A program made the translations under genes and the position numbers. The notes under the pieces are model-generated. The model did no database searches. It was not told where the DNA came from and was given only the letters and a program-made list of their open reading frames with translations. Positions 7,325 to 15,328 of a stretch of 15,419 bases of DNA are shown one piece after another (positions within the stretch are counted from its first letter, which is position 1; every line of letters begins with the position of its first letter). This DNA is from Planctomycetaceae bacterium (GTDB lineage: Bacteria; Planctomycetota; Planctomycetia; Pirellulales; UBA1268), in assembly GCA_009691925.1 (NCBI GenBank), contig SIAG01000044.1, positions 1-15,419 of the forward strand, written 5' to 3'.

Positions 7325-9628
7325 TCAGGCAACGGGACTGTCGGTGAGGATCGGCAGCGGGGTGACCCCCAGCTCCCGGGCCGTGCGGACATCGAGCATG
7401 GCGTCGAGGTATTCTCCGTCGACTTCGTCGATCGCGTTGCGAAGTTTCTCCTTCGCACAGTCGATCGCCTGCCTGAGGCTCTTCCTGCCGGTCATGGAGG
7501 TGGCTTCCACGGGAAGGAGGGATCCGTTTTCGACGGCTCTGAGGATGGCGTCGTGCTGGATCGGCTCGGTGAGCATCCATGGGGTCGCGGCCGAGCGATT
7601 GACGACCGTCCCGCCGAGGGAGGTGTGACGGCCCTGGATCTGATCGGTGACCTTCGGATCGCGGAGTGAGGCGAAGAATTGCTCGCGGGCGTCGGCGGAC
7701 ACCCACAGGCCGCAGAAGGCATGACCGGAGGTGAGAAACAGGACGGTATGAAAGTTGATGTGTTCCCAGCAGGAGGCGAGGAGCAGGGCCAGCTCGATGC
7801 AGTTGCCGCGTCTCCCGCGGAGGACCTCCTCGGGGGTCCGCAGCCGCTGCGCCTGCTTGAGGTAGGCCGGGGGGGAGCGGATGTAATCGATTCGGAAACC
7901 GTCGACGAGGGCATACCAGATCGCTTTTAGCTGGGGATCCGCGGGAGCCGCGAACGGATAGCCTTTGAAGCTGCCCTGTGGATCATCGATGATCGCCCGG
8001 AGAAAGCCCTGGGCCCGGCCGATCACCCTGCGGACCGCCGGGTCGCGGGGGAGGACGAACGACGGGAGAAAATGTCTTCCGTAGTGATCGTCTTGCCATT
8101 CGTCGCAGGGGAGGAGATTGATCGTCCAGGTCTGTTGGAAAAGTGTCCGACCGGCCGACCCGACCGTCACCGTCACCGCGCCTTTCAGAGTCTCGCGACG
8201 CTCCCGGAGGAGTTGACCGCCGAGGGGGAGCGCGACGAGTGAGGCCAGATCGATTCTGGCATTCGCCCGGGCCGGAGCTGGGATGGAGAACCGGCACTCG
8301 GAAGGGGAGCCGGTTCCCGTGTCGAGCCGAGCGATGACGTCGAGCGGGTCGGAGGGGGGGCGGTCGAGGGCCGTGACGACGAAGCGGCGGAAGAGTCCAC
8401 CCCGGCTGCAGTGGAGGATTGAATAATTGAGCGCGGGCTCCGGCTCGCAATCGAAGACGAGGCCTTCATGGGCCGGGGGGACGGCAGTCTTCGTGGTGGG
8501 GAGGAGGGACTGGGATGGCGCCGGGGCAGGCGGCGCGGCCGCCAGGAGGTCGCGCGCCGACCAGAGCGTGATCGCCCCGAGCCCTTCGTGATCGGGCTGG
8601 TCGCGATTGAAGTCGATCGCCTCGCGCAGGCTTTTCATCGGGGAGGAGCCGCCGAGCAACGCCGCGTAGAAGGAGGCGAAGAACGCCGGCAGGCTCGAGT
8701 CATCGACTTCCTGGTGGAACCCGATCACGAGATCGGCCCCGGCGGCGACGGTCAGCGGCGCGAGCTTCCGGCCGGTGTAGCAGGAGCTCAACGCCACGAG
8801 CGCCGGATGATGGGCCGCGAGCGCTTCGGCCACGTCCCGGTCGCTGGCCAGGGCCCCGGGTAGCTGAACACCCGGCGGCGGCGCGGCGTCGAACGACAGC
8901 CATCGATCGCCGGCATCGAAGACGATCCCCTTGTCGACCGAGCGGAGCATCCAGTGGACGATGGCTGGCGGCTCCTCTCCCCGGGGGCGGAGAGAGCGGC
9001 GGATCGCCTCGGGGGAATCGACCACATGGAGCGGCAGCGGCGCGGCACCGGCCTGCGCGGTCGCCAGCGGGCGCCGCACGACTTTGTATTCAGCGTCGGT
9101 TCCGAAGGGGGACTCGGCGGCGTCTACCGTGACGAGGATCTTCGCTGGGCCCGTCGCCGGAGGCGCTCGCCGCGCCGAGCACTTCAGCCAGCGGACGACG
9201 ACGAGCCGCGTGGCAGGTCGAGCGTCGCTGGTCTCCCGGCAGGCCAGCGCGAGCGTCTCCTCCCAGGGAAAGAGCCGATCGGTCTCCGGCCCTGTGAACC
9301 CCTCCCAGTCGGTCTCGACCTGCACGACCCCTTCCTTCGCTGCCTGACGGCGAAAGCCGTCGAGGAGGCGCTTGGAGACCCCGCCGGCCCGGGCGACGTC
9401 CTCGAGCACGTTCCGCGCTTCCTTCCGACGCTGCAATTTCGGGATGTCGTTCCGCAGCCGCGTCGAGACGAGCCAGATGTTCCAACGGACCGTCTCGTGG
9501 TGGAACTCGTTCCCATGGAGAGCGAGCGTGAGTCGCGCCCCGCCGGGCGTTCGCAGCGTCACCCGGTAGCCCGAGCGGCGCGACGCCCGAGGGGCTGCCG
9601 GCCGTTTTGCCGATCGCTTCTTTGCCAT
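7325..9628 (-). CDS. CHAT (caspase-like) protein with C-terminal transglutaminase-like peptidase domain
   Basis: A 767-residue soluble protein; no signal peptide or membrane helix is seen. Residues 20-160 form an N-terminal region ending in a PWE motif of the kind found before CHAT domains. Residues 200-365 look like a CHAT domain: strand AIVHWMLRSVDKG, then LVALSSCYTGRK with the expected catalytic Cys283, then the AGADLVIGFHQEVDD and FYAALLGG blocks. The usual His-Gly is replaced by Arg229-Ser, so peptidase activity of this domain is doubtful. Residues 387-510 look Ig-like (LNYSILHCSRGG). Residues 533-715 look like a transglutaminase/papain-fold peptidase: RTPEEVLRGRRGNCIELALL (Cys610), TSGHAFCGLWV (His636) and LLPVEATS (Glu708 as third residue). 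The Ig plus peptidase part resembles, from memory, the N-terminal half of DUF4011-type helicase proteins found in defence contexts. The ATG at 9628 has GGGGAG nine bases upstream; a GTG at 9697 would add 23 residues. Confidence 0.75.
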   Translation of the reverse strand: MAKKRSAKRPAAPRASRRSGYRVTLRTPGGARLTLALHGNEFHHETVRWNIWLVSTRLRNDIPKLQRRKEARNVLEDVARAGGVSKRLLDGFRRQAAKEGVVQVETDWEGFTGPETDRLFPWEETLALACRETSDARPATRLVVVRWLKCSARRAPPATGPAKILVTVDAAESPFGTDAEYKVVRRPLATAQAGAAPLPLHVVDSPEAIRRSLRPRGEEPPAIVHWMLRSVDKGIVFDAGDRWLSFDAAPPPGVQLPGALASDRDVAEALAAHHPALVALSSCYTGRKLAPLTVAAGADLVIGFHQEVDDSSLPAFFASFYAALLGGSSPMKSLREAIDFNRDQPDHEGLGAITLWSARDLLAAAPPAPAPSQSLLPTTKTAVPPAHEGLVFDCEPEPALNYSILHCSRGGLFRRFVVTALDRPPSDPLDVIARLDTGTGSPSECRFSIPAPARANARIDLASLVALPLGGQLLRERRETLKGAVTVTVGSAGRTLFQQTWTINLLPCDEWQDDHYGRHFLPSFVLPRDPAVRRVIGRAQGFLRAIIDDPQGSFKGYPFAAPADPQLKAIWYALVDGFRIDYIRSPPAYLKQAQRLRTPEEVLRGRRGNCIELALLLASCWEHINFHTVLFLTSGHAFCGLWVSADAREQFFASLRDPKVTDQIQGRHTSLGGTVVNRSAATPWMLTEPIQHDAILRAVENGSLLPVEATSMTGRKSLRQAIDCAKEKLRNAIDEVDGEYLDAMLDVRTARELGVTPLPILTDSPVA

Positions 9629-9654
9629 CGCGGATCGCTCCCCGGAGGTGTCTA

Positions 9655-9703
9655 CCGGACGTGGTGATCCCCGCCGGGTGAGGTTGAGGATACCCACGTC
9701 CGG
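9655..9703. repeat. Perfect 10-bp inverted repeat upstream of the CHAT gene
   Basis: CCGGACGTGG (9655-9664) and CCACGTCCGG (9694-9703) are exact reverse complements separated by 29 bp, and lie 27-75 bp upstream of the chosen CHAT start in the 118-bp gap after the DUF808 gene. The pair could be a two-site operator or a leader RNA stem. No T run follows, so it is not a standard terminator. Confidence 0.6.
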
Positions 9704-9746
9704 GGGCCCGTTCCATCAGGGTGGGGGCGGGCTGTTGGGGCGTCTG

Positions 9747-10751
9747 TCACGCCTCGCTGCGGGGGGCTCCCCGCCGGGAGCGGAGCCATTGCAGGGGCGC
9801 GATGATCATCACGGCGAGCACGCCGATGCCGATCCCGACGGCCGCTTCGGCGCCGAGCGAGGCCAGCGATCCCCACCACGGGGCATGACCGGCATGACCG
9901 GCATGACCGGCATGACCGGCAGCCCCCTCCGCCCCATGGCCGGCGAACGACGACGTGATCGCCGTGATCTCATGGATCGCCGGGATCCCGTGGGCGATGA
10001 TCCCGCCACCGACAAGGAACATGGCTGCCGTCCCTGCCACCGACAAGCTGCGGAGCAGCCAGGGGGCGGCAGCGAGGATCCCCCGCCCGATCGCCCGCAC
10101 CCCCGTCGAGCCGCGCAGCGCTAGCGTCAGCCCCAGATCGTCGAGCCGGACGATCGCCGCGACGAGGCCGTAGACGCCAACGGTCATCATCAGCGCGACG
10201 GCCACGAGCACCGCCAGCTGGATCCCCAGCGACTGCCCCGCCACGACGCCGAGGGTGATCACGATGATCTCGGCGGAGAGGATGAAATCGGTGCGGATGG
10301 CCCCGGCGATCTTTTCATGCTCCGCCACCGGCCGGCGGCCGGGGGCGGATGGAAGGGGGTGGGGATCGGCGTGCCGATCGGGATCCGGTGCGACGCTGCC
10401 ATGGCGATGCTTCGACCCCGAAAGAATCGAATGAAGAATTTTTTCGACCCCCTCATAGCAGAGGTAGGCCCCGCCGAGCATGAGGAGCGGGCCGACGGCC
10501 CAGGGGGCGAGCCAGGAAAGCGTCAGCGCCGTCGGCACGAGGATCGCCTTGTTGCGCAGCGACCCCAGCGCCACGCGCCACACGACGGCCAGCTCCCGGG
10601 CCGGCTCGACGCCGGCGACCTGATGGGCGTTGAGGGCGAGATCGTCGCCGATCACGCCGGCGGTCTTGGCGGTCGCCACCTTCGTCATCACGCCGACGTC
10701 GTCGAGGACGCTGGCGATGTCGTCGAGGAGAAGGAGGAGGCTCGTGGCCAT
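9747..10751 (-). CDS. DUF808 family inner-membrane protein (YedI-like)
   Basis: A 334-residue polytopic membrane protein. The N-terminus MATSLLLLLDDIASVLDDVG followed by KVATAKTAGVIGDDLALNA, and then GPLLMLGGAYLCYEGVEKIL (87-106), are diagnostic for the DUF808/YedI family of unknown function. Several hydrophobic segments are evident (about 68-98, 156-202, 225-255 and 298-322). Family members are usually near 300 residues. This one carries a His-rich loop at 114-131 and a (Gly-His-Ala)4 run at 279-290, encoded by four perfect 9-bp repeats, just before the last membrane helix. The ATG at 10751 matches the family start; the frame is open 13 codons further upstream. There is no clear Shine-Dalgarno sequence. 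It is transcribed in the same direction as the DUF2007 gene 93 bp upstream and the CHAT gene 118 bp downstream, but these gaps are long enough for separate promoters. Confidence 0.9.
   Translation of the reverse strand: MATSLLLLLDDIASVLDDVGVMTKVATAKTAGVIGDDLALNAHQVAGVEPARELAVVWRVALGSLRNKAILVPTALTLSWLAPWAVGPLLMLGGAYLCYEGVEKILHSILSGSKHRHGSVAPDPDRHADPHPLPSAPGRRPVAEHEKIAGAIRTDFILSAEIIVITLGVVAGQSLGIQLAVLVAVALMMTVGVYGLVAAIVRLDDLGLTLALRGSTGVRAIGRGILAAAPWLLRSLSVAGTAAMFLVGGGIIAHGIPAIHEITAITSSFAGHGAEGAAGHAGHAGHAGHAPWWGSLASLGAEAAVGIGIGVLAVMIIAPLQWLRSRRGAPRSEA
9882..9917. repeat. Four perfect 9-bp tandem repeats
   Basis: The unit GGCATGACC is repeated four times without a mismatch inside the DUF808 gene, and on the minus strand encodes (Gly-His-Ala)4. 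The 9-bp period keeps the reading frame, so copy number can change without breaking the protein. Confidence 0.95.
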
Positions 10752-10844
10752 GAGGGCTCTGGGTTGTCGGGCAACTTCGGGACGCGCCAAGTCTACGGGG
10801 CGATCCCTACCGACGCCTGCAACCCTGGCAGCCGGCCGCCGGGA

Positions 10845-11345
10845 TCATGCCTGGCGCTTCTGCCACAGGAGCCACAACAGGCCAAGCATGCCGAAGGCGA
10901 TGACGAAGTCGAGCGGCGAAGCTTGCAGTGAGCGAAATCCTGCAAGCCACAATCCGACGATCCCGAGCGTGACGATGGACCCGAGAGCGATTGTGGCAGG
11001 GAAGATTGTGTCGATGATTCGCCTCTGCGGCGGCTCGCTCTCTGACGATAAGTCGTCGCCCACGTCGGCCTCGTCGACTGTTGGCCGCACTGCCGCAAGC
11101 GCCTCGCGCGCGGCGTCTGCATCGGCTGCCCGCACGACGACACAGACATTGGCCGGGGCTTCGGCCCGGAAGCCGGCAAGCGACCCGCCGGTGACCATCG
11201 CCTCGATGCCGGCATCGGCGAGGAGATTCGTGATCAGCTGCGCCTCGATGTCGTCACGCGGGTGGGCGATGGCGACGAGACGTGCTTTCGGCGACGGGGC
11301 CATCCCATGGTCGCGGTCAGCAAGATCCGATGGAGACGGCGTCAT
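10845..11345 (-). CDS. DUF2007-domain protein with two membrane helices
   Basis: A 166-residue protein. Residues 22-85 (LVAIAHPRDDIEAQLITNLL, then DAGIEAMVTGGSLAGF and VCVVVRAADADAAREAL) match the pattern of DUF2007, a small alpha/beta domain named a putative signal-transducing domain. An acidic linker (about 88-106) leads to two hydrophobic segments, about 110-133 and 141-160, with a short basic end (KRQA). It probably sits in the cytoplasmic membrane with the domain inside; the ligand and partner are unknown. The ATG at 11345 was chosen because GGAGGG at 11353-11358 stands seven bases upstream, one of the best ribosome binding sites in the window; the frame is open a further 44 codons upstream. 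It lies 236 bp after the kinase gene on the same strand, so it probably has its own promoter. Confidence 0.78.
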   Translation of the reverse strand: MTPSPSDLADRDHGMAPSPKARLVAIAHPRDDIEAQLITNLLADAGIEAMVTGGSLAGFRAEAPANVCVVVRAADADAAREALAAVRPTVDEADVGDDLSSESEPPQRRIIDTIFPATIALGSIVTLGIVGLWLAGFRSLQASPLDFVIAFGMLGLLWLLWQKRQA

Positions 11346-11352
11346 CGCGGAA

Positions 11353-11358
11353 CCCTCC
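11353..11358 (-). promoter_or_regulatory. Ribosome binding site fixing the DUF2007 start
   Basis: GGAGGG on the minus strand, seven bases before the ATG at 11345. Most genes here lack such a site, so it decides between this start and those further upstream. Confidence 0.75.
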
Positions 11359-11576
11359 GGAGAAACTGGCTCGCGAAATCCAGTCTGCATCTTACCACCG
11401 CGGTTCGGGACGGGGGGGAGTGGTTTCCCCGGAACCTGCGTTGGACCGCAGGCTGGCGAAGTCCGCGTCCGATTCACGAATCCCCGCTGGCATCAGAACG
11501 GGACGTCGTCGACTGCGTCGCCCGTCTGGCTTCATCGCGGAGACGCTGTTTCATTCCTGGTGCCACCGGAGGCTTT

Positions 11577-11609
11577 GAGCTTCACGGACTTCGGAGCTTC
11601 ACGGACTTC
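11577..11609. repeat. 17-bp-period tandem repeat over the kinase stop codon
   Basis: The 16-mer GAGCTTCACGGACTTC occurs at 11577-11592 and 11594-11609. Because the period is 17, the second copy met by the ribosome on the minus strand is read in another frame and supplies the TGA (11582-11584) that ends the kinase. With a single copy the frame would run about 14 codons further to a TGA. Confidence 0.9.
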
Positions 11610-14419
11610 ACCCGGGTGGCGGGGTGGAGAAGGTTGCGAATCGTGGACTCGACAACCTTGGAAGGCAGATCGATCGATGCCGTGATCTCAGCGATGTCGT
11701 CAACGATGCGGACGGACAGGCTCTGATCGGTGACTGCGGTTTCGGCGTCTGTTTCTAGCTCCCGCATCGCGATCTGATCGATCCCCGCCTCCTTGAGCGC
11801 CACGATCATTGCCTCCACGAACTCGGAGTCGGTCTTCTTCGTGGCCCGCACAACAGCGGAGCCATTGTCGATCTCGACGTGCCATTGCGGGGTGTCGGCA
11901 GCGGACGCCGCGGGGACGACGTCGGTCGGCGGGGTGATCGGCGGGTCGGCTTCGGCCGCTTGAGCGTCGCCATTGGCCTCGGCAGGCGCTTCGCCCTCCA
12001 CCGGCCGCCACTCCTCCACGACGACCGTCACCGAGACAGACTTTCTCGGGATGACGTTCTCCGGCTGGTTGGAGTCGATGTCGTAGGAAACGATCTCGAT
12101 CCAGTGGGGGAGCCTGATGCCGGGGGCGGCCTCGCGGAAGTCTGTGCAGACCGTCCGGTTGAGCGTCCTGAAAGTCCCGTCGAGCGTGAAGCGAACGCGA
12201 CGTTCCTTGGTGGTGACCGCGCCGGTCGCCGGTTCGCCGCTCACGTAAATCTCCTGCTGGAATCCGTCGCCATCCTCGAGACGCGTTTGCACGCCGATCT
12301 CGGTCGCGGCGTTTGTCGGCGGCGCGGGAATACCGCCACCACGGATCACCTCCGTCAGTGAACGTCCAAGAAAGCCGGTGGTCAACTCCTGCTGCCAGGT
12401 CGTGGCGTCTTCCAGATTTAGGAGGACTAGGTCGGCGTGGGGGCCCAGGGTCTTCGTCTGATGATCGGGAAGTGCCCCGGGTCCGCGAATGGTGACTTCG
12501 GCGACCGCCTCGTGGGGGTGCTCCGCGAGCCAGCGCTCGAGGCGCTCGAGAGAGTTGGCGAGTTCGGTTTTCATGGTTCCAAAGGGGCCTGCGAGGCTCA
12601 AGCTGACGCCCCCCGGAGTCATCAGGTCGGCGCTCCCCATGGCTGCTGGTGCCGGCGTGGAAGACGGCACGGTCGCCGTCAGCACCGGCATCTCGGCCGG
12701 GGCGTTGTGGCCAGGCCAGCCGACGACCGGCATCGGATCGGGGCCGGAGGCGACGCGTGGGGCAGTTGGCACGGGGATCGACATCGGCTGCATGGCATCT
12801 CGTGTTCTGACGATTGCCTCCATCTGGGCTTGCTTGGCGAGGTTTTGAGCGTGGAGCGCGGCGACGCGCTCGGCGTTGAGGCGTTCTCCGGAGAGGACCG
12901 AATCGGAGAGAACCCAAAAGGCCACGACGGCGCCACCGAGGATCGCCGCCGTGCCGGCGAGCTTGAGGACGAGCCGGCCGAGCGAGTCGCGGCGGCCGAG
13001 CCAGGCAAAGAGGAGGCTCGTGAGCGCGGCGATCACCGCGTAGATGATTGCCGGCTCGGCGCGGCCGAGGGCCAGGATCGGCCATGGAAGAAGCAGCGCC
13101 ATCAGGAAGATGACAAGCGCCGCGATCGACAGGAGCCGCTGGTCGGACATGATTCGCCTCAGGGATGCGAGGAAGGTTCGGGGGGCGGCTTGGTGGTCGG
13201 GTGCCGGTGCTACCGGAGAGGGTTTTGCTGGAGCCGCGCCGACGACCTCGGGCGGCAGCGGGATCGCGAGCGGATCGTTCACGTGCGCCAGGCACGCTTC
13301 GAGCATCCCCGCCACTTCGGTCGCCGATTGAAACCGGGCGGCGGGATCCTTGGCCAGGAGCCGGCCGACGATGCCCGCCAGCCAGGCTGGCATGTCGGGA
13401 TTGGCGAGGCGCACGTCGGCCGGCTCGACGTCGGTCACCATTCGCAGCACCGCATGGCTCGACTCGGCGCGAAACGGCGGCTTTCCGGTCGCAAGCGTGA
13501 ACAGCACAGCCCCGAGCGAAAACAGATCGCTGCGGGCGTCGATCGGCTTCCCGAGGGCCTGCTCCGGCGACATGAAATGCGGCGTGCCGGCCAGCAGGCC
13601 GGTGACGGTGAGGCTGGCGTCGTCGGCGGCGCGGGCGAGGCCGAAGTCGGTGAGGAGGACGCGATCGACGCCATCTTCAAGAAGGATGTTGGCCGGCTTC
13701 ACATCGCGGTGGACGAGCCCCTGGGCGTGCGCCGCGGCCAGGCCGCGCGCCGTCTGCAGGCCGATGCGGAGGATCTCGCGGAGGTCGAGCGGCCCGCGGT
13801 CACGGAGGCGCTTGGCGAGCGTCGTGCCGCGGCAGTAGGGCATGACGAGATAGGGAAGCCCGTCGGCTTCGCCCACCCCGTGAATCGCGATCACGGCGTC
13901 GTGAACGATCCCCGCCGCGGCGCGGGCTTCGCGCAGAAAGCGCTTCCGCGCAGCGCCGCTGGTCGCCAGATGGGGCTTGAGGACCTTGATGGCGACGAAG
14001 CGGTCGAGGGCCCGGTCGTGCCCCTTGAGCACGATCCCCATCCCGCCGGAGCCGACGATCCCAGCGATCTCGTAGGGCCCAAGCCGGCCGAGCATCGAGT
14101 CGTCGTCGGTGGGGGCAAGGCAGGGCTGGATCGTTCGCAGAAGCCCCGTGGCCAGCGCCCCGTCGTCGGCATCCCGATCAGGATCGAACGGCCCCGAGGG
14201 GATCTCGTCGTCGTCGTCGGAGAGGACCTCTCGGACGCTCGTCCAGTCGGCGTCTGAAGCGGCGACTTCGTCGAGGCGCTCGCGGCACTCTGGGCAGCGG
14301 TCGAGATGGGTTTCGAGACGGCGCTCGGCGGCGGGGGGAAGCGCACCTGTGACCAGTGCGGCGAGGGCTTCGCTGTCGCAGCGATCGGCGCTGGGTTTGG
14401 GGGAGGGATCGTGGGGCAT
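11582..14419 (-). CDS. Membrane Ser/Thr protein kinase with N-terminal anti-sigma-type zinc finger
   Basis: A 945-residue protein. Residues 14-48 carry Cys14 and HLDRCPEC (His38, Cys42, Cys45), a zf-HC2-type zinc-binding site as in anti-sigma factors. The kinase domain (about 114-380) has the glycine-rich loop GSGGMGIV (123-130), Lys145 in VAIK, HRDVKPANILL (237-247), DFG (258-260) and the GTPHFMSPEQ activation segment, the full set for an active PknB-type kinase. After a Pro/Ala linker come about three membrane helices (430-450, 455-475, 487-505), a possible coiled coil (512-540) and a C-terminal region of about 400 residues. In that region, stretches near 660-810 recall LolA-like lipoprotein-sorting folds, but only weakly. 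The gene starts 22 bp after the ECF sigma gene in an operon common in planctomycetes, so sigma-factor control by phosphorylation or sequestration is likely. The stop codon lies inside a 17-bp tandem duplication. Confidence 0.93.
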   Translation of the reverse strand: MPHDPSPKPSADRCDSEALAALVTGALPPAAERRLETHLDRCPECRERLDEVAASDADWTSVREVLSDDDDEIPSGPFDPDRDADDGALATGLLRTIQPCLAPTDDDSMLGRLGPYEIAGIVGSGGMGIVLKGHDRALDRFVAIKVLKPHLATSGAARKRFLREARAAAGIVHDAVIAIHGVGEADGLPYLVMPYCRGTTLAKRLRDRGPLDLREILRIGLQTARGLAAAHAQGLVHRDVKPANILLEDGVDRVLLTDFGLARAADDASLTVTGLLAGTPHFMSPEQALGKPIDARSDLFSLGAVLFTLATGKPPFRAESSHAVLRMVTDVEPADVRLANPDMPAWLAGIVGRLLAKDPAARFQSATEVAGMLEACLAHVNDPLAIPLPPEVVGAAPAKPSPVAPAPDHQAAPRTFLASLRRIMSDQRLLSIAALVIFLMALLLPWPILALGRAEPAIIYAVIAALTSLLFAWLGRRDSLGRLVLKLAGTAAILGGAVVAFWVLSDSVLSGERLNAERVAALHAQNLAKQAQMEAIVRTRDAMQPMSIPVPTAPRVASGPDPMPVVGWPGHNAPAEMPVLTATVPSSTPAPAAMGSADLMTPGGVSLSLAGPFGTMKTELANSLERLERWLAEHPHEAVAEVTIRGPGALPDHQTKTLGPHADLVLLNLEDATTWQQELTTGFLGRSLTEVIRGGGIPAPPTNAATEIGVQTRLEDGDGFQQEIYVSGEPATGAVTTKERRVRFTLDGTFRTLNRTVCTDFREAAPGIRLPHWIEIVSYDIDSNQPENVIPRKSVSVTVVVEEWRPVEGEAPAEANGDAQAAEADPPITPPTDVVPAASAADTPQWHVEIDNGSAVVRATKKTDSEFVEAMIVALKEAGIDQIAMRELETDAETAVTDQSLSVRIVDDIAEITASIDLPSKVVESTIRNLLHPATRVKSVKLRSP

Positions 14420-14441
14420 GGAGGCTCTCTTTGACGGATCG

Positions 14442-15110
14442 TCAACCCTCGGGGGAAAAATCGGTCAGCGACCAGTCGGCCTCGACAGCGCGGATCTTCT
14501 CGACGAGCCGGCGCATGACGCGGGCCTTGGCGGCGTAGACGGCGCCGGGGGTGGTGGCGAGGATCCGGGCGACGGAGTCGGCGGCGAGGCCGTCGATGGC
14601 GGTCATCCAAAACGCCCCCCAGGCAAGCTCCGTCACCTCCCCGCGCACGTCGGCCGCCGCGGCCTGGAAGCAGCGGCGCCGGATCTCGGTGCGGAGGAGA
14701 CGGGAATCGGTCGCCCGCGTGGGAACGGAGGCGAGGGGCAAAGCGGGATCGAATCGGAGCGGGCGATCGCGGCGGCGGAGCACGTCGATCGCCTTTCGAG
14801 CGGCGATCGTCGTCAGCCAGGTGGAGAACCGGGCCCGCGGGGCGATCCTTGCGTCGGCTTCACGATCAGGGTCAAAACGGTGGACCGCGCCTGCGACCGC
14901 CGTGAACACCTCCTGGGCGACGTCGTCGGCATCCGCAAACGCGAGCCCCCGCTGCCGGGCGACAGCGACGATCGCCGGCCGGTAGATGGTGACGAACCGA
15001 TCCCAGGCCGAGGTTTCGGCGGGGTCCTTGAGCTGCCGGAGGAGTCCCGGATCGGTGGTGGGGAAAGCCACGGGGCGCCTCGGCCGTGCGGCAGGGGAAT
15101 TGAAATCCAC
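14442..15110 (-). CDS. ECF-type RNA polymerase sigma factor
   Basis: A 222-residue sigma factor. Region 2 spans about 36-115 and includes DADDVAQEVFTAV (core-binding 2.2) and RFSTWLTTIAARKAIDVLRR (2.3/2.4, -10 recognition). Region 4 spans about 155-205, with DGLAADSVARILATTPGAV followed by YAAKARVMRRL as the -35 helix-turn-helix. It would direct polymerase to a dedicated set of promoters on a signal transmitted by the downstream zinc-finger kinase, 22 bp away. The start used here is GTG at 15110. A second GTG at 15071 (209 residues), with GAGG seven bases upstream, starts just before TTDPGLLRQLKDP, where homologues tend to begin, and is a serious alternative. The C-terminal tail after region 4 is short. 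Confidence 0.92.
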   Translation of the reverse strand: MDFNSPAARPRRPVAFPTTDPGLLRQLKDPAETSAWDRFVTIYRPAIVAVARQRGLAFADADDVAQEVFTAVAGAVHRFDPDREADARIAPRARFSTWLTTIAARKAIDVLRRRDRPLRFDPALPLASVPTRATDSRLLRTEIRRRCFQAAAADVRGEVTELAWGAFWMTAIDGLAADSVARILATTPGAVYAAKARVMRRLVEKIRAVEADWSLTDFSPEG

Positions 15111-15154
15111 TGCTGTTTACACGTTCTGGGGCCCCGATTTCGACGCGCCGGCTT

Positions 15155-15322
15155 TCAGATTCGGCACGGCGGGGGCTGGGGCGAGTCTTTTTCCCCAGGA
15201 TTGACCGGGGGTGGGAGGATCAGCGGCACCACCAGCCGGCCGCGGGTGCGCATCGCCCGGAGCTCGTCGCGGACGGCAAGCCGGCGGATTTCGCGGAGCA
15301 GGTTTTTGCGGGCGGCAACCAT
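15155..15322 (-). CDS. Small hypothetical protein (55 aa) upstream of the sigma factor
   Basis: A 55-codon frame from ATG at 15322 to TGA at 15155-15157. The first 29 residues (MVAARKNLLREIRRLAVRDE, then LRAMRTRGR) form a strongly basic predicted amphipathic helix. A short hydrophobic patch (LVVPLILPPP) and a Pro-rich tail follow. I do not recognise the family. The main support is an excellent Shine-Dalgarno sequence eight bases before the ATG and the position 44 bp upstream of the sigma factor gene on the same strand, which suggests co-transcription. It could instead be a leader peptide or a chance frame, since GC-rich DNA gives many open frames. No function is proposed. Confidence 0.5.
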   Translation of the reverse strand: MVAARKNLLREIRRLAVRDELRAMRTRGRLVVPLILPPPVNPGEKDSPQPPPCRI

Positions 15323-15328
15323 GGGTGA

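Noticed and set aside
9882..9917. Tandem repeat considered as a small CRISPR or iteron array
   Set aside because: The units are contiguous 9-mers without spacers, in frame inside a conserved membrane protein gene.
11435..11452. Hairpin CCTGCG/CGCAGG between the kinase and DUF2007 genes
   Set aside because: Only 6 bp, with no T run on either strand; easily formed by chance at this GC content.
12437..14257. 606-codon + strand frame opposite the kinase gene
   Set aside because: Antisense shadow of a gene with all kinase motifs; its translation is rich in Gly, Arg, Asp and Glu and has no motif.
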